From Tritrichomonas foetus (Eukaryota; Parabasalia; Tritrichomonadida; Tritrichomonadidae), in NCBI GenBank assembly GCA_001839685.1, contig MLAK01000197.1:60260-124259 (forward strand): 64,000 nucleotides of DNA, given 5' to 3'. Positions 51,955 through 61,445 of this stretch are shown in pieces; the stretch's first letter is position 1; every line of letters begins with the position of its first letter. The notes under the pieces were generated by a model. That model ran no database searches. It was not told the DNA's origin and saw only the letters and a list, made by a program, of their open reading frames with translations. A program made the translations under genes and the position numbers.

Positions 51955-53169
51955 TTATTCAGAAAGATCGAAATCTATCCTCGATGGAGAAGAATTTGCA
52001 GAACGCCTCTCTTTTTCAAGCTCATTCAAAGTTTTATCAAGAATCATTTTCTGTTGATCCCAGTCATTGTTTTCATTATTAAATTGGTCAACAAAGCTAA
52101 AACCTTCACTCTGGCTTGCATTTTGCAATTTTTGAATTTTGATTTTTGCTTTTTCCAATTTTTCACGGAGTTTCTTTTCTTCCTCGGCGCCTTTTCTTAA
52201 AATTTCTCGATAATCTTGTTCTTTTGAAACCATTTGCTGCTTTATATAAGAATTGACTGATTCCGAAATTGATTGAAATTCATTAAACTTTATATCAGGA
52301 ATTAATTTTTTAACATCAGATTTCAAAGATTTTTCTTGTTTTGTTCTTTGAATTTCAACAGTCCGATCAATAAAAGCACAAACTTCGCTGACACGATGTC
52401 GAAAATCTTTCGATGTGATTTGCGGGTGTGATTCTCCTTCTGGTGTTAATTGCCAAACAGCTTGAAGCATTGAATCACATGTTTTAGAAAGCTGCTTATT
52501 CTCATTGATAGCTTTTTGAATGGATTTTTTCAATTTGGCAGCATGTGAATTGAGCTGTGATTGTTTTACAGCTCTCATTTCTTGCAGGGATTCTTGCATT
52601 TGTTCAATGCACATAGCTTTGGCTTCTTGAATCATTTTAATTTGTCCTCTTTGAAGTCGCGATATTGCAATTTGAATCGATGTGAGCTGCTTTTTGAGGG
52701 CATATTGAGTTGATTCAGCTGTATCTAAAATACCATGGAGGTTATCAATAGCCTCTTGTTTTCTTTGAAGTGCAACATGACAATTCATTTCTCTTTTGGA
52801 TTTTTTGTTTTCATATGCTTGAAGCTGACTTTGTAATATTGCATATTGTCTTTCCATGTCTTCATTTTCAGCTCGTATTTTATGTGATTCTCTCCTGCTA
52901 TTCCGACACACATTTTCATATTCTTCTTTAAGATCATTATGATCGGCAGTTAGTTTAAATAATTTTTGTAACATACGTTGTAGATACTCTTCTCTCTCAC
53001 TTGCAAGAGATTTTCTTAAAACTTGAATTAATTTTCTTGATAAATGTTCTGGTGATATTTTTTGCCCATTGCTTTGAAGGATCATTTTATTGGAGACCAT
53101 TTGTTCGATTGTTGTTTGAATAAAAGTAATTAAGTCTTCTAAAATTTGTGTAGCTTCATCTTGAGACAT
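51955..53169 (-). CDS. Coiled-coil protein
   Basis: 404 residues, largely heptad-patterned from about 65 to 230 and 300 to 350, rich in Gln, Glu, Lys and Arg. No membrane or catalytic motif. The C-terminus (SANSSPSRIDFDLSE) is short, Ser-rich and acidic. Such single coils are common in trichomonad cytoskeletal, basal-body and axostyle proteins, but there is no motif to choose among these. It starts 204 bp from the divergent kinase gene, so the two may share a promoter region. Confidence 0.75.
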   Translation of the reverse strand: MSQDEATQILEDLITFIQTTIEQMVSNKMILQSNGQKISPEHLSRKLIQVLRKSLASEREEYLQRMLQKLFKLTADHNDLKEEYENVCRNSRRESHKIRAENEDMERQYAILQSQLQAYENKKSKREMNCHVALQRKQEAIDNLHGILDTAESTQYALKKQLTSIQIAISRLQRGQIKMIQEAKAMCIEQMQESLQEMRAVKQSQLNSHAAKLKKSIQKAINENKQLSKTCDSMLQAVWQLTPEGESHPQITSKDFRHRVSEVCAFIDRTVEIQRTKQEKSLKSDVKKLIPDIKFNEFQSISESVNSYIKQQMVSKEQDYREILRKGAEEEKKLREKLEKAKIKIQKLQNASQSEGFSFVDQFNNENNDWDQQKMILDKTLNELEKERRSANSSPSRIDFDLSE

Positions 53170-53373
53170 TTCAGCTTTAATAATAAACGTATTCCCTAAT
53201 GATTCTGGTTCGAACTTTAGTTAACATGTCATTTATTAACCCTATCAATCACTGAACTCATTCAAAATCATCAAATTTTTTACGAGCTTATTTGGTTGAA
53301 TATCATTGAAAAGTAGTTCATTTGAGAGTAACAGTTACCTTATGAACGATATCATTCACAAAAATTATATTTC

Positions 53374-56058
53374 ATGAGTGAAGCACCTCAACAGCAAGAA
53401 ACTGGCAAACAAAGGATGCGAATTAAGCGCCACAGTGTCGCTGATGCAATTAGCTTAATTATGCGCCTAATTCAAAACTATCCAAATTATATTCGCGATA
53501 TTTCTGATTTCCAATTTGAAAAACCGATCGGAAAGGGTGGATTTGGCCAGGTTTGGCTCGCACGTGATCTTCGCACAGGCAAAATGTGTGCAATTAAAGA
53601 ATTACATTCCGATAATTTAACGGGTCGAAATATGTCTAATTTTGTGAGAGAAATTAATACAATGATTAAAGTGCGAGAAAGGTTTATTCTCCCTTTCATT
53701 GGATACACAATTGAACCACCATATTCAATCATCACTGAGTATGTTCCAAATGGAGCACTATATAACTATGTTAATATAACAAGAAGGAAGCAGGCATTAT
53801 CAGGAACGCATCTTACAATTATTGCTCTTGGAATTTGTTGGGGTATGATAAAACTTCACAAGCATCATATTTTACATCGTGATTTAAAAGCATCGAATAT
53901 TTTGCTTGATTCTAACTATCTTCCAATTATTTGCGATTTTGGAATTTCTCGATATGAACCTAGAAATGGTGTAATGACAAATCGAATCGGGACAATGTCT
54001 CACATGGCGCCAGAAGTCATGTTTTCACGTAATTACACACTTTCTTGTGATGTGTATTCGTATGGATTTTTATTGTACGAAATGGCTGATGGCCATAATC
54101 CATACCGATTACCGCTTGAAGATATAGTCAAAGCTGTTGCAGATAATCAAAGACCGGCATTTTTAAATAAAGAAATTCCAAAACCATTAATTGATTTGAT
54201 CGAGAAATGTTGGGACAATGATCCAACCAAAAGACCAACTTTTTATGATATTTTTAGTATTTTTAAATCTGGAACTGCTTATTTCAAAGGAGCAGATACA
54301 ACTGCTGTCAAAACTTTTGCTGAAGATTTGCTCAAAGAGGAAATTGATCGAAAAACAAGGAAAAAGCAAAATTATGAACCACCTGTAACAATGGACACAA
54401 ATTCCATTATAGAAAGGCTTCAAAGACAATATAAAAGAGTCAAAGCCATTGAAGACCAAAAAGAAAAAGAAAGACAAGCCCTCATCAGCAATCAAAGTAA
54501 TTTATATAATCAAAATGATTCAAATAATCAAAACATTTTAAACAACAGCAATTTGAATGGCGATAATGGTGCAAGTAATAAATCAAATGGTGAAATTGAT
54601 AGTGATGAAAAAGTGTCGCTTGAAGCAGAATCTGCAGAATTAAATCCAATTGTAATATTGAAGGATTCATCAAATCCACATTTTTTAACAACTTTAGACT
54701 TCTTGGCAAAAACAATAACATTGAAACAATTCAACTCATTTTATGTTCTTCTATTTCCTTATTTTCGTGATGCTGAAGAAACAAATACTTTATGTTCAAT
54801 AATGAAAAAGTTTTGTGAATTAATTGATCGAGATGTCAACTTTACAACATGTTTTCGAAACGAACACTTTTTCACAGCACTTCCTCTGAACACTAATGAA
54901 ACTTTAAATCATTCATTTGATTTTGTTTATAAAATATTCAAAAATCGTCCTGATCTGGTTTCACGTTCATTTTTCAGAGCACTGGGTTCATTTATGTTGA
55001 AAATTCCAGAAAAAGCACTTTCTTTATTTGCTCTATATGCTACAAAGTTCAATGAAATTGATGATCCTTTCTTAATTTTTGATTTTATGATTAGCTATGC
55101 ACGCGCTTTTATTGAAATTGACTGTGGATCAGTTTTCATTGATATTTTATATTATTTACTTACAAATTACGAAGATTTTAAGAAATTAAGATTAAATAAA
55201 GTAAAACCAATTATTTATGTCTTCTGTAAATCTAAAAGTCGACCAGTTGCTCATGCAGCAGTTTGTGCACTTGCTAATTTATATGATGATTCGTTTGAAA
55301 CGCCATTTAATGCAATGTGTAGAAACATTCTTGATGAAGGACTCGCAAAACCCACAATTTCTGTTTTATTACGAACTAAAAAATATCCAGTGTCACGTGT
55401 TTTTTGTCGAGTTTTGTCAAATGCTTTACCTTTAAGCGTGAATGTAATGCTTAAATTTGCTGCGCAGTCAGTCGAAACAGCAAAAATTGTAGCAATGAAT
55501 TCACGCTGGCAGAATTTTGCGAAAATTGATAATGATAAAATTTATAGACTTTTCTTAATAATTTTTGGACATCCTGAATTACGTCAAATTATTGGTCGCT
55601 CTCCTCTTCTTCCAAACTTTTTATCGGAATATTCTTGTTCAAGTGATCCTGTTTTAATTATGTCTTTGACGTCTTGTTTGAAACGATTAAGGGTTGATCA
55701 ATTCGTTATAGAAAATTTAGCAGCTGCTAAACTTTTCCGAAATTTAAATGTAACAATTAATAAAATTGAAGATAGCAGTGTTAGATCGAGTGTAAATTCA
55801 TTACTTGATTCACTAGCAAGAAAAGCATATACAAGTGAATATCAGCTTTTCTTACCATACTTAATGAAACTTTTACAAATGAGAAATTCGAATACATCTG
55901 AAGCTATTGCAGTTCTCGTTACTTTTAGCTGTCATAAACAAATGGCTGCAATATTTAAGAATTCTGACCTTGTTAATTATTTCAAGTCTCTCCAAAACAC
56001 TCAAGGTTACAACAAAGCAGCAACAATATTTTTGTCGAACATAGAAAAAATACAATAA
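53374..56058 (+). CDS. TKL-type protein kinase with long helical C-terminal region
   Basis: 894 residues. The kinase domain (about 47-300) has all active-site features: GKGGFGQV 53-60, AIK with Lys75, Glu93, HRDLKASN 168-175, DFG 188-190, APE 212-214, and CDVYSYG. The KASN catalytic loop and overall pattern fit the tyrosine-kinase-like group that is expanded in trichomonads; it should phosphorylate Ser/Thr. After an Asn-rich linker (about 375-400) the last 470 residues form helices in an armadillo/HEAT-like arrangement, probably for substrate or scaffold binding. No membrane segment. TCATTC lies about 22 bp before the ATG. Confidence 0.92.
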   Translation: MSEAPQQQETGKQRMRIKRHSVADAISLIMRLIQNYPNYIRDISDFQFEKPIGKGGFGQVWLARDLRTGKMCAIKELHSDNLTGRNMSNFVREINTMIKVRERFILPFIGYTIEPPYSIITEYVPNGALYNYVNITRRKQALSGTHLTIIALGICWGMIKLHKHHILHRDLKASNILLDSNYLPIICDFGISRYEPRNGVMTNRIGTMSHMAPEVMFSRNYTLSCDVYSYGFLLYEMADGHNPYRLPLEDIVKAVADNQRPAFLNKEIPKPLIDLIEKCWDNDPTKRPTFYDIFSIFKSGTAYFKGADTTAVKTFAEDLLKEEIDRKTRKKQNYEPPVTMDTNSIIERLQRQYKRVKAIEDQKEKERQALISNQSNLYNQNDSNNQNILNNSNLNGDNGASNKSNGEIDSDEKVSLEAESAELNPIVILKDSSNPHFLTTLDFLAKTITLKQFNSFYVLLFPYFRDAEETNTLCSIMKKFCELIDRDVNFTTCFRNEHFFTALPLNTNETLNHSFDFVYKIFKNRPDLVSRSFFRALGSFMLKIPEKALSLFALYATKFNEIDDPFLIFDFMISYARAFIEIDCGSVFIDILYYLLTNYEDFKKLRLNKVKPIIYVFCKSKSRPVAHAAVCALANLYDDSFETPFNAMCRNILDEGLAKPTISVLLRTKKYPVSRVFCRVLSNALPLSVNVMLKFAAQSVETAKIVAMNSRWQNFAKIDNDKIYRLFLIIFGHPELRQIIGRSPLLPNFLSEYSCSSDPVLIMSLTSCLKRLRVDQFVIENLAAAKLFRNLNVTINKIEDSSVRSSVNSLLDSLARKAYTSEYQLFLPYLMKLLQMRNSNTSEAIAVLVTFSCHKQMAAIFKNSDLVNYFKSLQNTQGYNKAATIFLSNIEKIQ

Positions 56059-56754
56059 ATATTTGTTTGTTTTTTTAAAAAGTCATTTCTAATATTTAAT
56101 TTTTGTTTTTGTTCTTAATTTTGGTTCAAGGAGAACATCTTCAGAAACGATGAACAATTATATCGTCCTAAATGAAAAGTGAATTAACAGCACTATAATC
56201 TACGGATTCTGTTCCAATACCATTGCCATTACCATAACCTGCATCGACTCATCCTCTTCCACCATTAAGAATATTTATTGGAATTACTAATAATGATAGA
56301 TTCACACTCTCATTGATTCTTTCACTTATGTGACCATGTATTTCTATGTAATGTACTTATCCTTTTTCCTGAATAAATGTAACATACCATCCTTCCCCAA
56401 CATACTTTAATATTTTCAAAATAATATATAGTCAGTAATGTAAAAGTGGTTGTTTTGCTAGATTGCAGTCGATCTAGTAAAACTCCCATTTTTTGAGAAT
56501 AATTTTCCTATTATTACCTAAAATGAATGAGTTAACCGAAGTTTGTTTACAGATGTGGGTTAAATAATGATCAAAAAATGATCAAATCTTAATTTTTCAT
56601 TTATATTGTATCCTTGAGTGTTGATGGTTCATCAGTTTCCAGATGTTTTGGCATCATCTATAAAAAGTTCTACATGTTGATCCCTTTGGTACCAACCCGT
56701 AGAACTTTCGAAATTTAAATAAATCACTAATATTAAAACGAAGTTATTTTTTAC
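56059..56754. other. Intergenic region at the edge of the accessory segment
   Basis: About 700 bp, no gene seen. To the right the gene style changes to very small, often broken genes. Confidence 0.45.
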
Positions 56755-57413
56755 TCAATCTGAGAACTCACTACTCGGTGAGGAACTTCTTGCTTCTGGT
56801 GCAAGGAATCTAGGTAGCATTGTTGGTGGTTGTTGTTTTGGTGGAGGTGGTGATAATAGTAAAGGGCCATTATTATCTGGTCGTTTACATTTACATGCAA
56901 TCGGTTTCCATTCTTTAAAGAATAAATATGATACCATAAATAACATTATGATGGTCATAATAAACATTATAAGTATCATTTGGTTTTCGTTAGTTGTTGG
57001 TTGATCAGTGCTGTATCACAAACACATGGTGGACAGTTTTCTGGCAACGGTGTTGCTTTAGGAGTAGCAGTTGGTGGTGGTAACAGTGTTACAGTAGATA
57101 CTTTTGATTGTGTTGCTTTCAGTGTTGCAGTTGGCGGTGGAAGTGATGTAGCAGTTGGTACATTCTTCTTTTCACAATAATATAAGGTTTTATTATCGCC
57201 ATAAACTAAATCATAACCATCCTCACAGATTAGGCAAGAGAAAAATAATTTGGGATATTTATCTTTAAATGCACAAGCATTGCAATGATCCACTCCAACA
57301 TATCCACCCCTTGAAATATTGACATTACATGGAAAGTAAATATAAGTATAATAAATGCTTTTTATGGCAACTGCAAAGAAAAGAATAAAATAAAAGTGAA
57401 ATAATTTATCACT
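56755..57413 (-). pseudogene. Cys-rich surface protein split over two frames
   Basis: An open frame without ATG (57413-56976) begins with a signal-like hydrophobic stretch (FHFYFILFFAVA), then a Cys-rich module (DHCNACAFKD, CLICEDGYDLVYGDN) and a Pro/Thr stalk with a duplicated LPPPTATxKAT unit. It stops at 56976. A second frame starts with an ATG overlapping that stop (ATGA, 56979-56976) and supplies a strong membrane span (ILIMFIMTIIMLFMVSYLFF) and a Pro/Ser cytosolic tail. Together they make a type I surface protein of the form used by trichomonad BspA-like antigens. Either a one-base slip split one gene, or two overlapping genes exist. No start codon is found for the first part. Confidence 0.55.
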
Positions 57414-57415
57414 TC

Positions 57416-57421
57416 ACTATT
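57416..57421 (+). promoter_or_regulatory. Initiator-like element TCACTA
   Basis: TCACTA followed by a T-run ends next to the ATG at 57426. It agrees with the trichomonad initiator consensus and supports the small gene downstream being real. Confidence 0.5.
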
Positions 57422-57425
57422 TTTT

Positions 57426-57713
57426 ATGTCTCATCTTCATTACAAAGAAAGAAAGCCGATTAAATTTCATGCTTTCAGAGCTGATGAAAATAGTTTCGTC
57501 ACATTCGAAGACGGTATTGAAGTAATGAACTATGAAACTCAAGAATTCAAATTCTTCAAAAACTCTGGAGTTGGTCTACCAAATCTATCATATTACAAAC
57601 CCTTCGAACTGATTGAAGCTGTTGGTCTTCCAAAAATGTTTATCGTAATCGAGGATGGTTGGAATCCAAGTGAAGAAGAAGATGAAGAAGATAAAGTAAA
57701 TAATAAAAAGTAA
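57426..57713 (+). CDS. Small acidic-tailed protein
   Basis: 95 residues: a compact beta-like body (FVTFEDGIEVMNYETQEFKF, then PKMFIVIEDGW) and an acidic tail (PSEEEDEEDK) ending NNKK. No known domain. It is one of the few unbroken genes of this segment and has the clearest initiator element. The gene is divergent from the surface-protein relic and convergent with the frameshifted gene at 57739-57992, only 25 bp away. Tight packing on both strands is unlike the rest of the window. Confidence 0.65.
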   Translation: MSHLHYKERKPIKFHAFRADENSFVTFEDGIEVMNYETQEFKFFKNSGVGLPNLSYYKPFELIEAVGLPKMFIVIEDGWNPSEEEDEEDKVNNKK

Positions 57714-57738
57714 AAAAATAATTAAAGAATTAATTTGT

Positions 57739-57992
57739 TTATTGATAATCTTTGAGAATTCCTCTCATTTGATTGACTAATAATCGAACCACATGATCTT
57801 CCTGTTCGTAATCAAGAACACATGTTCGAAAGCTTTTAATTAATTCATCATTAGGAGTTTCTACTTTCTTTTTTGATCCTAAAACTGCTGTAATAATGAA
57901 TGCTAAAATCTGATTCCGAGAGTATTGAGGATATCTTTTTGAGACAATTTGATATGCTCCAGAGTATTTTTCAAAGATTTTTTAAAATCCAT
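57739..57992 (-). pseudogene. Small gene with one-base slip in an A-run
   Basis: An ATG at 57992 opens a frame that stops after 29 codons, while a long coding-like frame (YQIVSKRYPQYSRNQILAF, ITAVLGSKKKV, then LLVNQMRGILKDYQ) runs from the A6 run near 57980 to the TAA at 57739. A single missing A in that run would explain the shift. The full product would be about 84 residues, helical, with no family I know. It may be a sequencing or assembly slip rather than a true break. Confidence 0.5.
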
Positions 57993-58052
57993 AGAATAAA
58001 AGTGAAGTGAATAGTTTTCTATAAAAATCTATTTTTTTATCGAAAAATAAAA

Positions 58053-58414
58053 ATGGGATACGAAGATATTTTATTTGATGGAATATCAGAAATAATTCAA
58101 TCATTAGTTAAAGAATGTTCATTTAGGTTTGAAGATAGTCCTTTAATTAAAATGATGGCTGCTTCAGAAATGAAGAATATTATGGAAAATCATGTTCAAA
58201 TATAAAATAAAAAAGTGATAAATCAATTAAAGGATTCATTAACTTTAATAATGAATTCATATCAAAAGCTTCAGAAGAGTTGCATGAAAAGATTTATCAA
58301 ATAACTGAGAAATTATTTGCCGACTTTTATGTGAAAATATGGAAACATCAATTATATAAAATTGATTTATATTACTTCGAGGTTGAAGACTGTCTCAATG
58401 ACTTTTATTATTGA
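58053..58414 (+). pseudogene. Small gene interrupted in the middle
   Basis: The first part (58053-58205, 50 residues, with ECSFRFEDSPLIKMMAAS) ends at TAA. A second coding-like part in another frame (FNNEFISKASEELHEK, FADFYVKIWKHQLYK) runs to the TGA at 58414. At least two changes, or an unrecognised intron, are needed to join them. Unknown helical protein. Overlaps the next gene tail to tail by 7 bp. Confidence 0.45.
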
Positions 58415-58634
58415 AGAATTGGAAGTGATTTTGTAACAACTTTATCAGATAAATTCAAAAATCGAAATAGTTCATTTTCTAATTCTGCGAGTTGATCTTT
58501 TATAGATTTGATTTTTTTAACATATTATCTATAAATTTTCTTTTGTCTTTAATTGGTTTACGACGAGCAAAAGTTTGTTCTGGATTTGTTCCAAAAGCAT
58601 TTGACTTATGACCGAATCTAGATGTTTGTGACAT
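58408..58634 (-). pseudogene. Small coiled-coil gene with slip in an A7 run
   Basis: From the ATG at 58634 the frame gives a basic N-terminus (MSQTSRFGHKSNAFG, ARRKPIKDKRK) and stops just after an A7 run. In the next frame a coil follows (KDQLAELENELFRFL...) and ends at the TAA at 58408. One missing A in the homopolymer accounts for the break, the same kind of lesion as in the gene at 57739. Confidence 0.5.
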
Positions 58635-58676
58635 TTATAGAAAGTAAAATATTTAATTAATTGTTAATTAAGTATT

Positions 58677-58862
58677 TTAAATAATTTCTTTTTTAAATTC
58701 ATCACTTTGATACATTTCTCTGAGAAATTCACGAACTTCGTTATTAAATTCTTCTATACATTTGCATTTGGAAGCAAAATAATGTATTAGCTTATTCTTT
58801 CTTAGGCTGTGTTTGAGATCCAGCTCGATCAAAATGATAATTATACAGATTTTACACTTCAT
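58677..58862 (-). CDS. Small basic/acidic protein, 61 residues
   Basis: Intact frame from ATG 58862. The N-terminus has three Cys and an Ile-rich start (MKCKICIIIILIELD); the remainder is a helical, charged domain (FNNEVREFLREMYQSDEF). The start overlaps the end of the upstream gene relic (TAA at 58852), a compact arrangement typical of viral or mobile gene clusters. Function unknown. Confidence 0.45.
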   Translation of the reverse strand: MKCKICIIIILIELDLKHSLRKNKLIHYFASKCKCIEEFNNEVREFLREMYQSDEFKKEII

Positions 58863-59553
58863 CTAAAATAACTGATGTGTTGTTGTCGCTTAATGGTGAA
58901 TAGTAAGGGTCATTGCCTGAATAGAAGTGCAATGGATCGTTGTAAACTCCTCGATCATCCTCCGATGAATAATCCTCTAAAAATGTTGGTCGTTTAAGTG
59001 GTTTCGGTGGTTCAGCGTTATCTGGAGGTCGAATGTAATTTGGAATTGTTTTTCTGCAAGATGGTCGTTTCTCTGGAGGATGTTTCCCGTCAGTTGAAGG
59101 TCATGGCGGAGTGCTCTCTTTTTCTGTGTTTTTCAGGTCAACATTCTCCCGGTTAGAACATTTTATCGTGTTGTCGATCGAAGGCTATTCTCTGACTGAA
59201 CTGTCTGACACCATGTCAACTGATGCTTCCATGACCCGTTTCTCTTCGCAATGAACTCGTGGAGGTGCGTAGATGGAAGAAAGATCTCCTGTAACCTTAT
59301 TGGAATCTTCAACGACAGCAGTGGGTGCAGCATCGCGGACAGTCAGAAGATCGTTGTCATTGTTGGACGTTTCACCTTTTCTTACTCACGGTGTTGGAAA
59401 AGATGACGTCTAATTTTCCTGATTCGGATCTGAAATAGCCGCTTTCTGCTCAGTCTGATACGATTTCAAATTATTTGATTTAAGTTTGAGATGTAGGCGA
59501 CTGTGTTGGAATCTGTGTCGACAGTGCTCGTTCTGGCTTCTGGACGAATTCAT
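58852..59553 (-). pseudogene. 234-codon frame with four in-frame TGA/TAG stops, ending TAA
   Basis: From the ATG at 59553 the frame reads as a hydrophilic Pro/Arg/Asp-rich protein, interrupted at 59410-59412 (TAG), 59386-59388 (TGA), 59185-59187 (TAG) and 59101-59103 (TGA). It continues in the same frame each time (SNNDNDLLTVRDAAPTAV; RKTIPNYIRPPDNAEPP; FYSGNDPYYSPLSDNN) and ends at TAA. There is no frameshift. Each stop is one C-to-T step from CGA or CAG, and CGA is a common Arg codon here. The stretch is clearly richer in G+C than its surroundings. Decayed gene, or recoded stops; function unknown. Confidence 0.55.
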
Positions 59554-59974
59554 TCACCATTAAACAAAGCACTGCTGTCGCCGAGTTGGCTGGCTTCGAG
59601 CGAGCAACTACAGACGTCAAACCATTTCCATTCGACGCTGCCGAGGCGAAGTTGCAGTAGATATAATTTCGGGCACCTCTCGCAACCTCCTGTTGCTCAT
59701 CTGCCCGAAATGAAATGACTTATAATTTGATATCATTAGTTATTACTCAGGTAGTACTGATTTTATTCAGGTGCCTCCACATCTNANCAGATGTCAAAGG
59801 AGTAGGGCGACGGAACTAACACTTCTTAAATAGTCCTCCTCCTGGGTGAGTTCGATAATAATGGTAACAATTTCCTAAAAGGTCAAGAAATCCAAAGGGT
59901 TTCGAGAAAGATTGCGTTGATTTACCCAAACATTATTTTTACTAAAAGTATTTAATCATATCTAAAATACTAAA
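59554..59974. other. Eroded stretch with two ambiguous bases
   Basis: The minus strand has an Ala-rich open frame without ATG reaching into the previous gene (YIYCNFASAASNGNG, about 59720-59480), and the plus strand a 71-codon frame (59503-59718) over the same G+C-rich DNA. Ambiguous bases lie at 59785 and 59787. I cannot tell which, if any, is a gene. Confidence 0.35.
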
Positions 59975-60210
59975 ATGTTATTTTGGATAAAAGTATTTAA
60001 TGCAGAAGAATATGAATATTATTGTAATAATATAGGTGTTTATGTAAAAAAGAAAACAACAGGAAAAGAAATTTTTATAAATGATGGTTTTATTGTAAAT
60101 GATTTAAATCAGTCAAATTAGTGGATTCTGAAGTGCCAGACTGACAGCTGGAAGAGCTCGATTCTCCTTTCGGAGAAGAACTCGATTCCGTAGAAAAAGT
60201 TGAATTATAA
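59975..60210 (+). pseudogene. Relic paralogue of the small protein at the right edge
   Basis: The ATG at 59975 opens 48 codons (MLFWIKVFNAEEYEYY, NNIGVYVKKKTTGKE) ending in TAG at 60119. It aligns without gaps with the protein encoded at 63787-63996 (MLFRIFVYDKDEYEV, NNICVFVRHKETNME). After the first stop another frame carries an acidic tail (EELDSPFGEELDSVEKVEL) with one in-frame TGA before TAA at 60208. So this copy is broken by a slip near 60105 and a TGA. Function unknown; see findings. Confidence 0.55.
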
Positions 60211-60222
60211 TAATTTTTTACA

Positions 60223-60438
60223 TCAGATGGTTTCTGGGCCTAAATTGCTCAAGTCATCCGTACAAATTAAATTGCTGTTCGCGTTTTGAACTCTGTCAGT
60301 GTTTGAGTTCTGCTGTATGTTGTTTATGTTCGAATTCGAGTTCGAGATCAAGGTCGAGTTTGCGAGCGAGTTTTGTTGCTGCAATTGTTGTTTAAATTGA
60401 AGAAATAATTGATATTCCTCGGCAGGAATCGTTGTCAT
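60223..60438 (-). CDS. Small Asn/Gln-rich protein
   Basis: 71 residues, intact from ATG 60438 (MTTIPAEEYQLFLQFKQQL) with a helical start and an Asn/Ser/Gln-rich remainder. Its stop is 13 bp from the end of the relic at 59975-60210 on the other strand. Composition suggests a short coil plus disordered tail. No family recognised. Confidence 0.4.
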   Translation of the reverse strand: MTTIPAEEYQLFLQFKQQLQQQNSLANSTLISNSNSNINNIQQNSNTDRVQNANSNLICTDDLSNLGPETI

Positions 60439-60845
60439 GCGAAAATAAAAATGAAGTGGAAATTGACAAAATTCAGATGTTTTTGAATATATTTGTGAAA
60501 AAGCGATTCCTAATATTAAATATTAATTCAAAAACAAAGAAATAAGATTAAAAGAATCAGAAAATAATTTTCAAAAATAAATCGAAATTCCAAGATAATT
60601 CAATTCCAAAATCTCTAGACATCAGAAAATTCAATTTACTTGTAACAGTCAAGTACAAAATAATGGTATTGATTTAGGCAGCTGTGCAAGATTTATCGAG
60701 AAACTCGTTGGAATTATTAATTATTAATAATAATTATTATGAAGTCATTTCTTTTTTTCACCAACAACTCTCATTGTCCATGTAGATCTTCCATAAGTAC
60801 TTCAAGTTCATTTTCTATTATAGCAATATATTTTTCGGTTTTACT
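60439..60845. other. Intergenic region
   Basis: About 400 bp, AT-rich, with TAATTATTAATAATAATTATTA-like low complexity near 60715-60740. No gene seen. Confidence 0.4.
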
Positions 60846-60970
60846 CTATTCATATCTTAAGCTTCTCACTTCTCTTTTTTTTTCTTTTTTTTCTATGATA
60901 TGAGCTAAATCATCCAAATCTTCAAAATTCTCCTGTAAAAATTTATCATTGATGATTATATTTTCGAAAG
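60846..60970 (-). CDS. C-terminal part of a small charged protein, 5' end lost in homopolymers
   Basis: The frame AFENIIINDKFLQENFEDL...HIIEKKEKKREVRSL ends at TAA 60846. Upstream it runs into the G/A homopolymer block and an ambiguous base, where a real reading cannot be established. Could be the C-terminus of a small helical protein. Confidence 0.3.
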
Positions 60971-60971
60971 C

Positions 60972-61015
60972 GGGAGGGGGGGGGGGGGGNGGGGGGCGCA
61001 AAAAAAAAAAAAAAA
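60972..61015. repeat. Poly-G/poly-A homopolymer block with an ambiguous base
   Basis: About 24 G residues (one A, one ambiguous base at 60990) followed by CGC and about 16 A. Extreme in AT-rich DNA and likely an assembly or sequencing weak spot. Confidence 0.9.
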
Positions 61016-61030
61016 TAAAGTCGAATATCA

Positions 61031-61261
61031 TCATTCATGACATTTGGAATTCGATATATTTTTGACTTGATGCCCGTCAAATGATTGTCCATTCCTAATA
61101 AGAACTTTCCAGCTTTGTTCATCTAACCAATTCGAGATTCCATCAGGCAACGTTTCTTTTCTGATAAATCCAATCGCGTAAAATAAAAGGGTTCCTAAAA
61201 GAAATGAAAACGTATGTTTTTTCAGCTTGACACATTCCTCTAGAAATTCTGATGGACTAAA
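61031..61261 (-). CDS. Small single-span membrane protein (array member 1), no ATG
   Basis: Open frame of 77 codons with a charged start (PSEFLEECVKLKKHTF), a membrane helix (FSFLLGTLLFYAIGFI), then an ectodomain-like part (WLDEQSWKVLIRNGQSFDGH). There is no ATG. The end aligns loosely with the frame at 61750-61923 (LIRNGQS-FDGHQV against LIPGIQTCFGEHCTV). Its upstream end lies in the long inverted repeat at 61229-61296. Confidence 0.4.
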   Translation of the reverse strand, partial: FSPSEFLEECVKLKKHTFSFLLGTLLFYAIGFIRKETLPDGISNWLDEQSWKVLIRNGQSFDGHQVKNISNSKCHE

Positions 61262-61296
61262 TTAAATAGTCCATCAAAGTTTTAGGGGAATGTGTC
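61229..61296. repeat. Long imperfect hairpin (about 30-bp arms)
   Basis: The outer 10 bases (GACACATTCC / GGAATGTGTC) and inner 9 bases (GATGGACTA / TAGTCCATC) pair perfectly around an AATTAAA loop, with partial pairing between them. Such a structure resembles a small hairpin element or transcript-folding signal. Confidence 0.65.
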
Positions 61297-61445
61297 TTGC
61301 TTCCTCTGTGAACAGAATGATGGGGCTAAATCACATAGATTTTTGACATATCCATGAAGAAAGAAAAACCAATGAAAACATCAACATCTTTTATGATCTG
61401 TGAACCTTGCTATTAACCCATTATTACTCTAAATAAAACAATGAA
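61297..61445. other. Short eroded stretch
   Basis: The minus strand carries a signal-like start (MLMFSLVFLSSWICQKSM) followed by TGA and a further coding-like run, another possible broken membrane-protein gene. Confidence 0.25.

Noticed and set aside
57291..57293. GTG as start of the Cys-rich surface-protein frame
   Set aside because: Eukaryotic start by GTG is unlikely, and the frame continues upstream through a signal-like segment.
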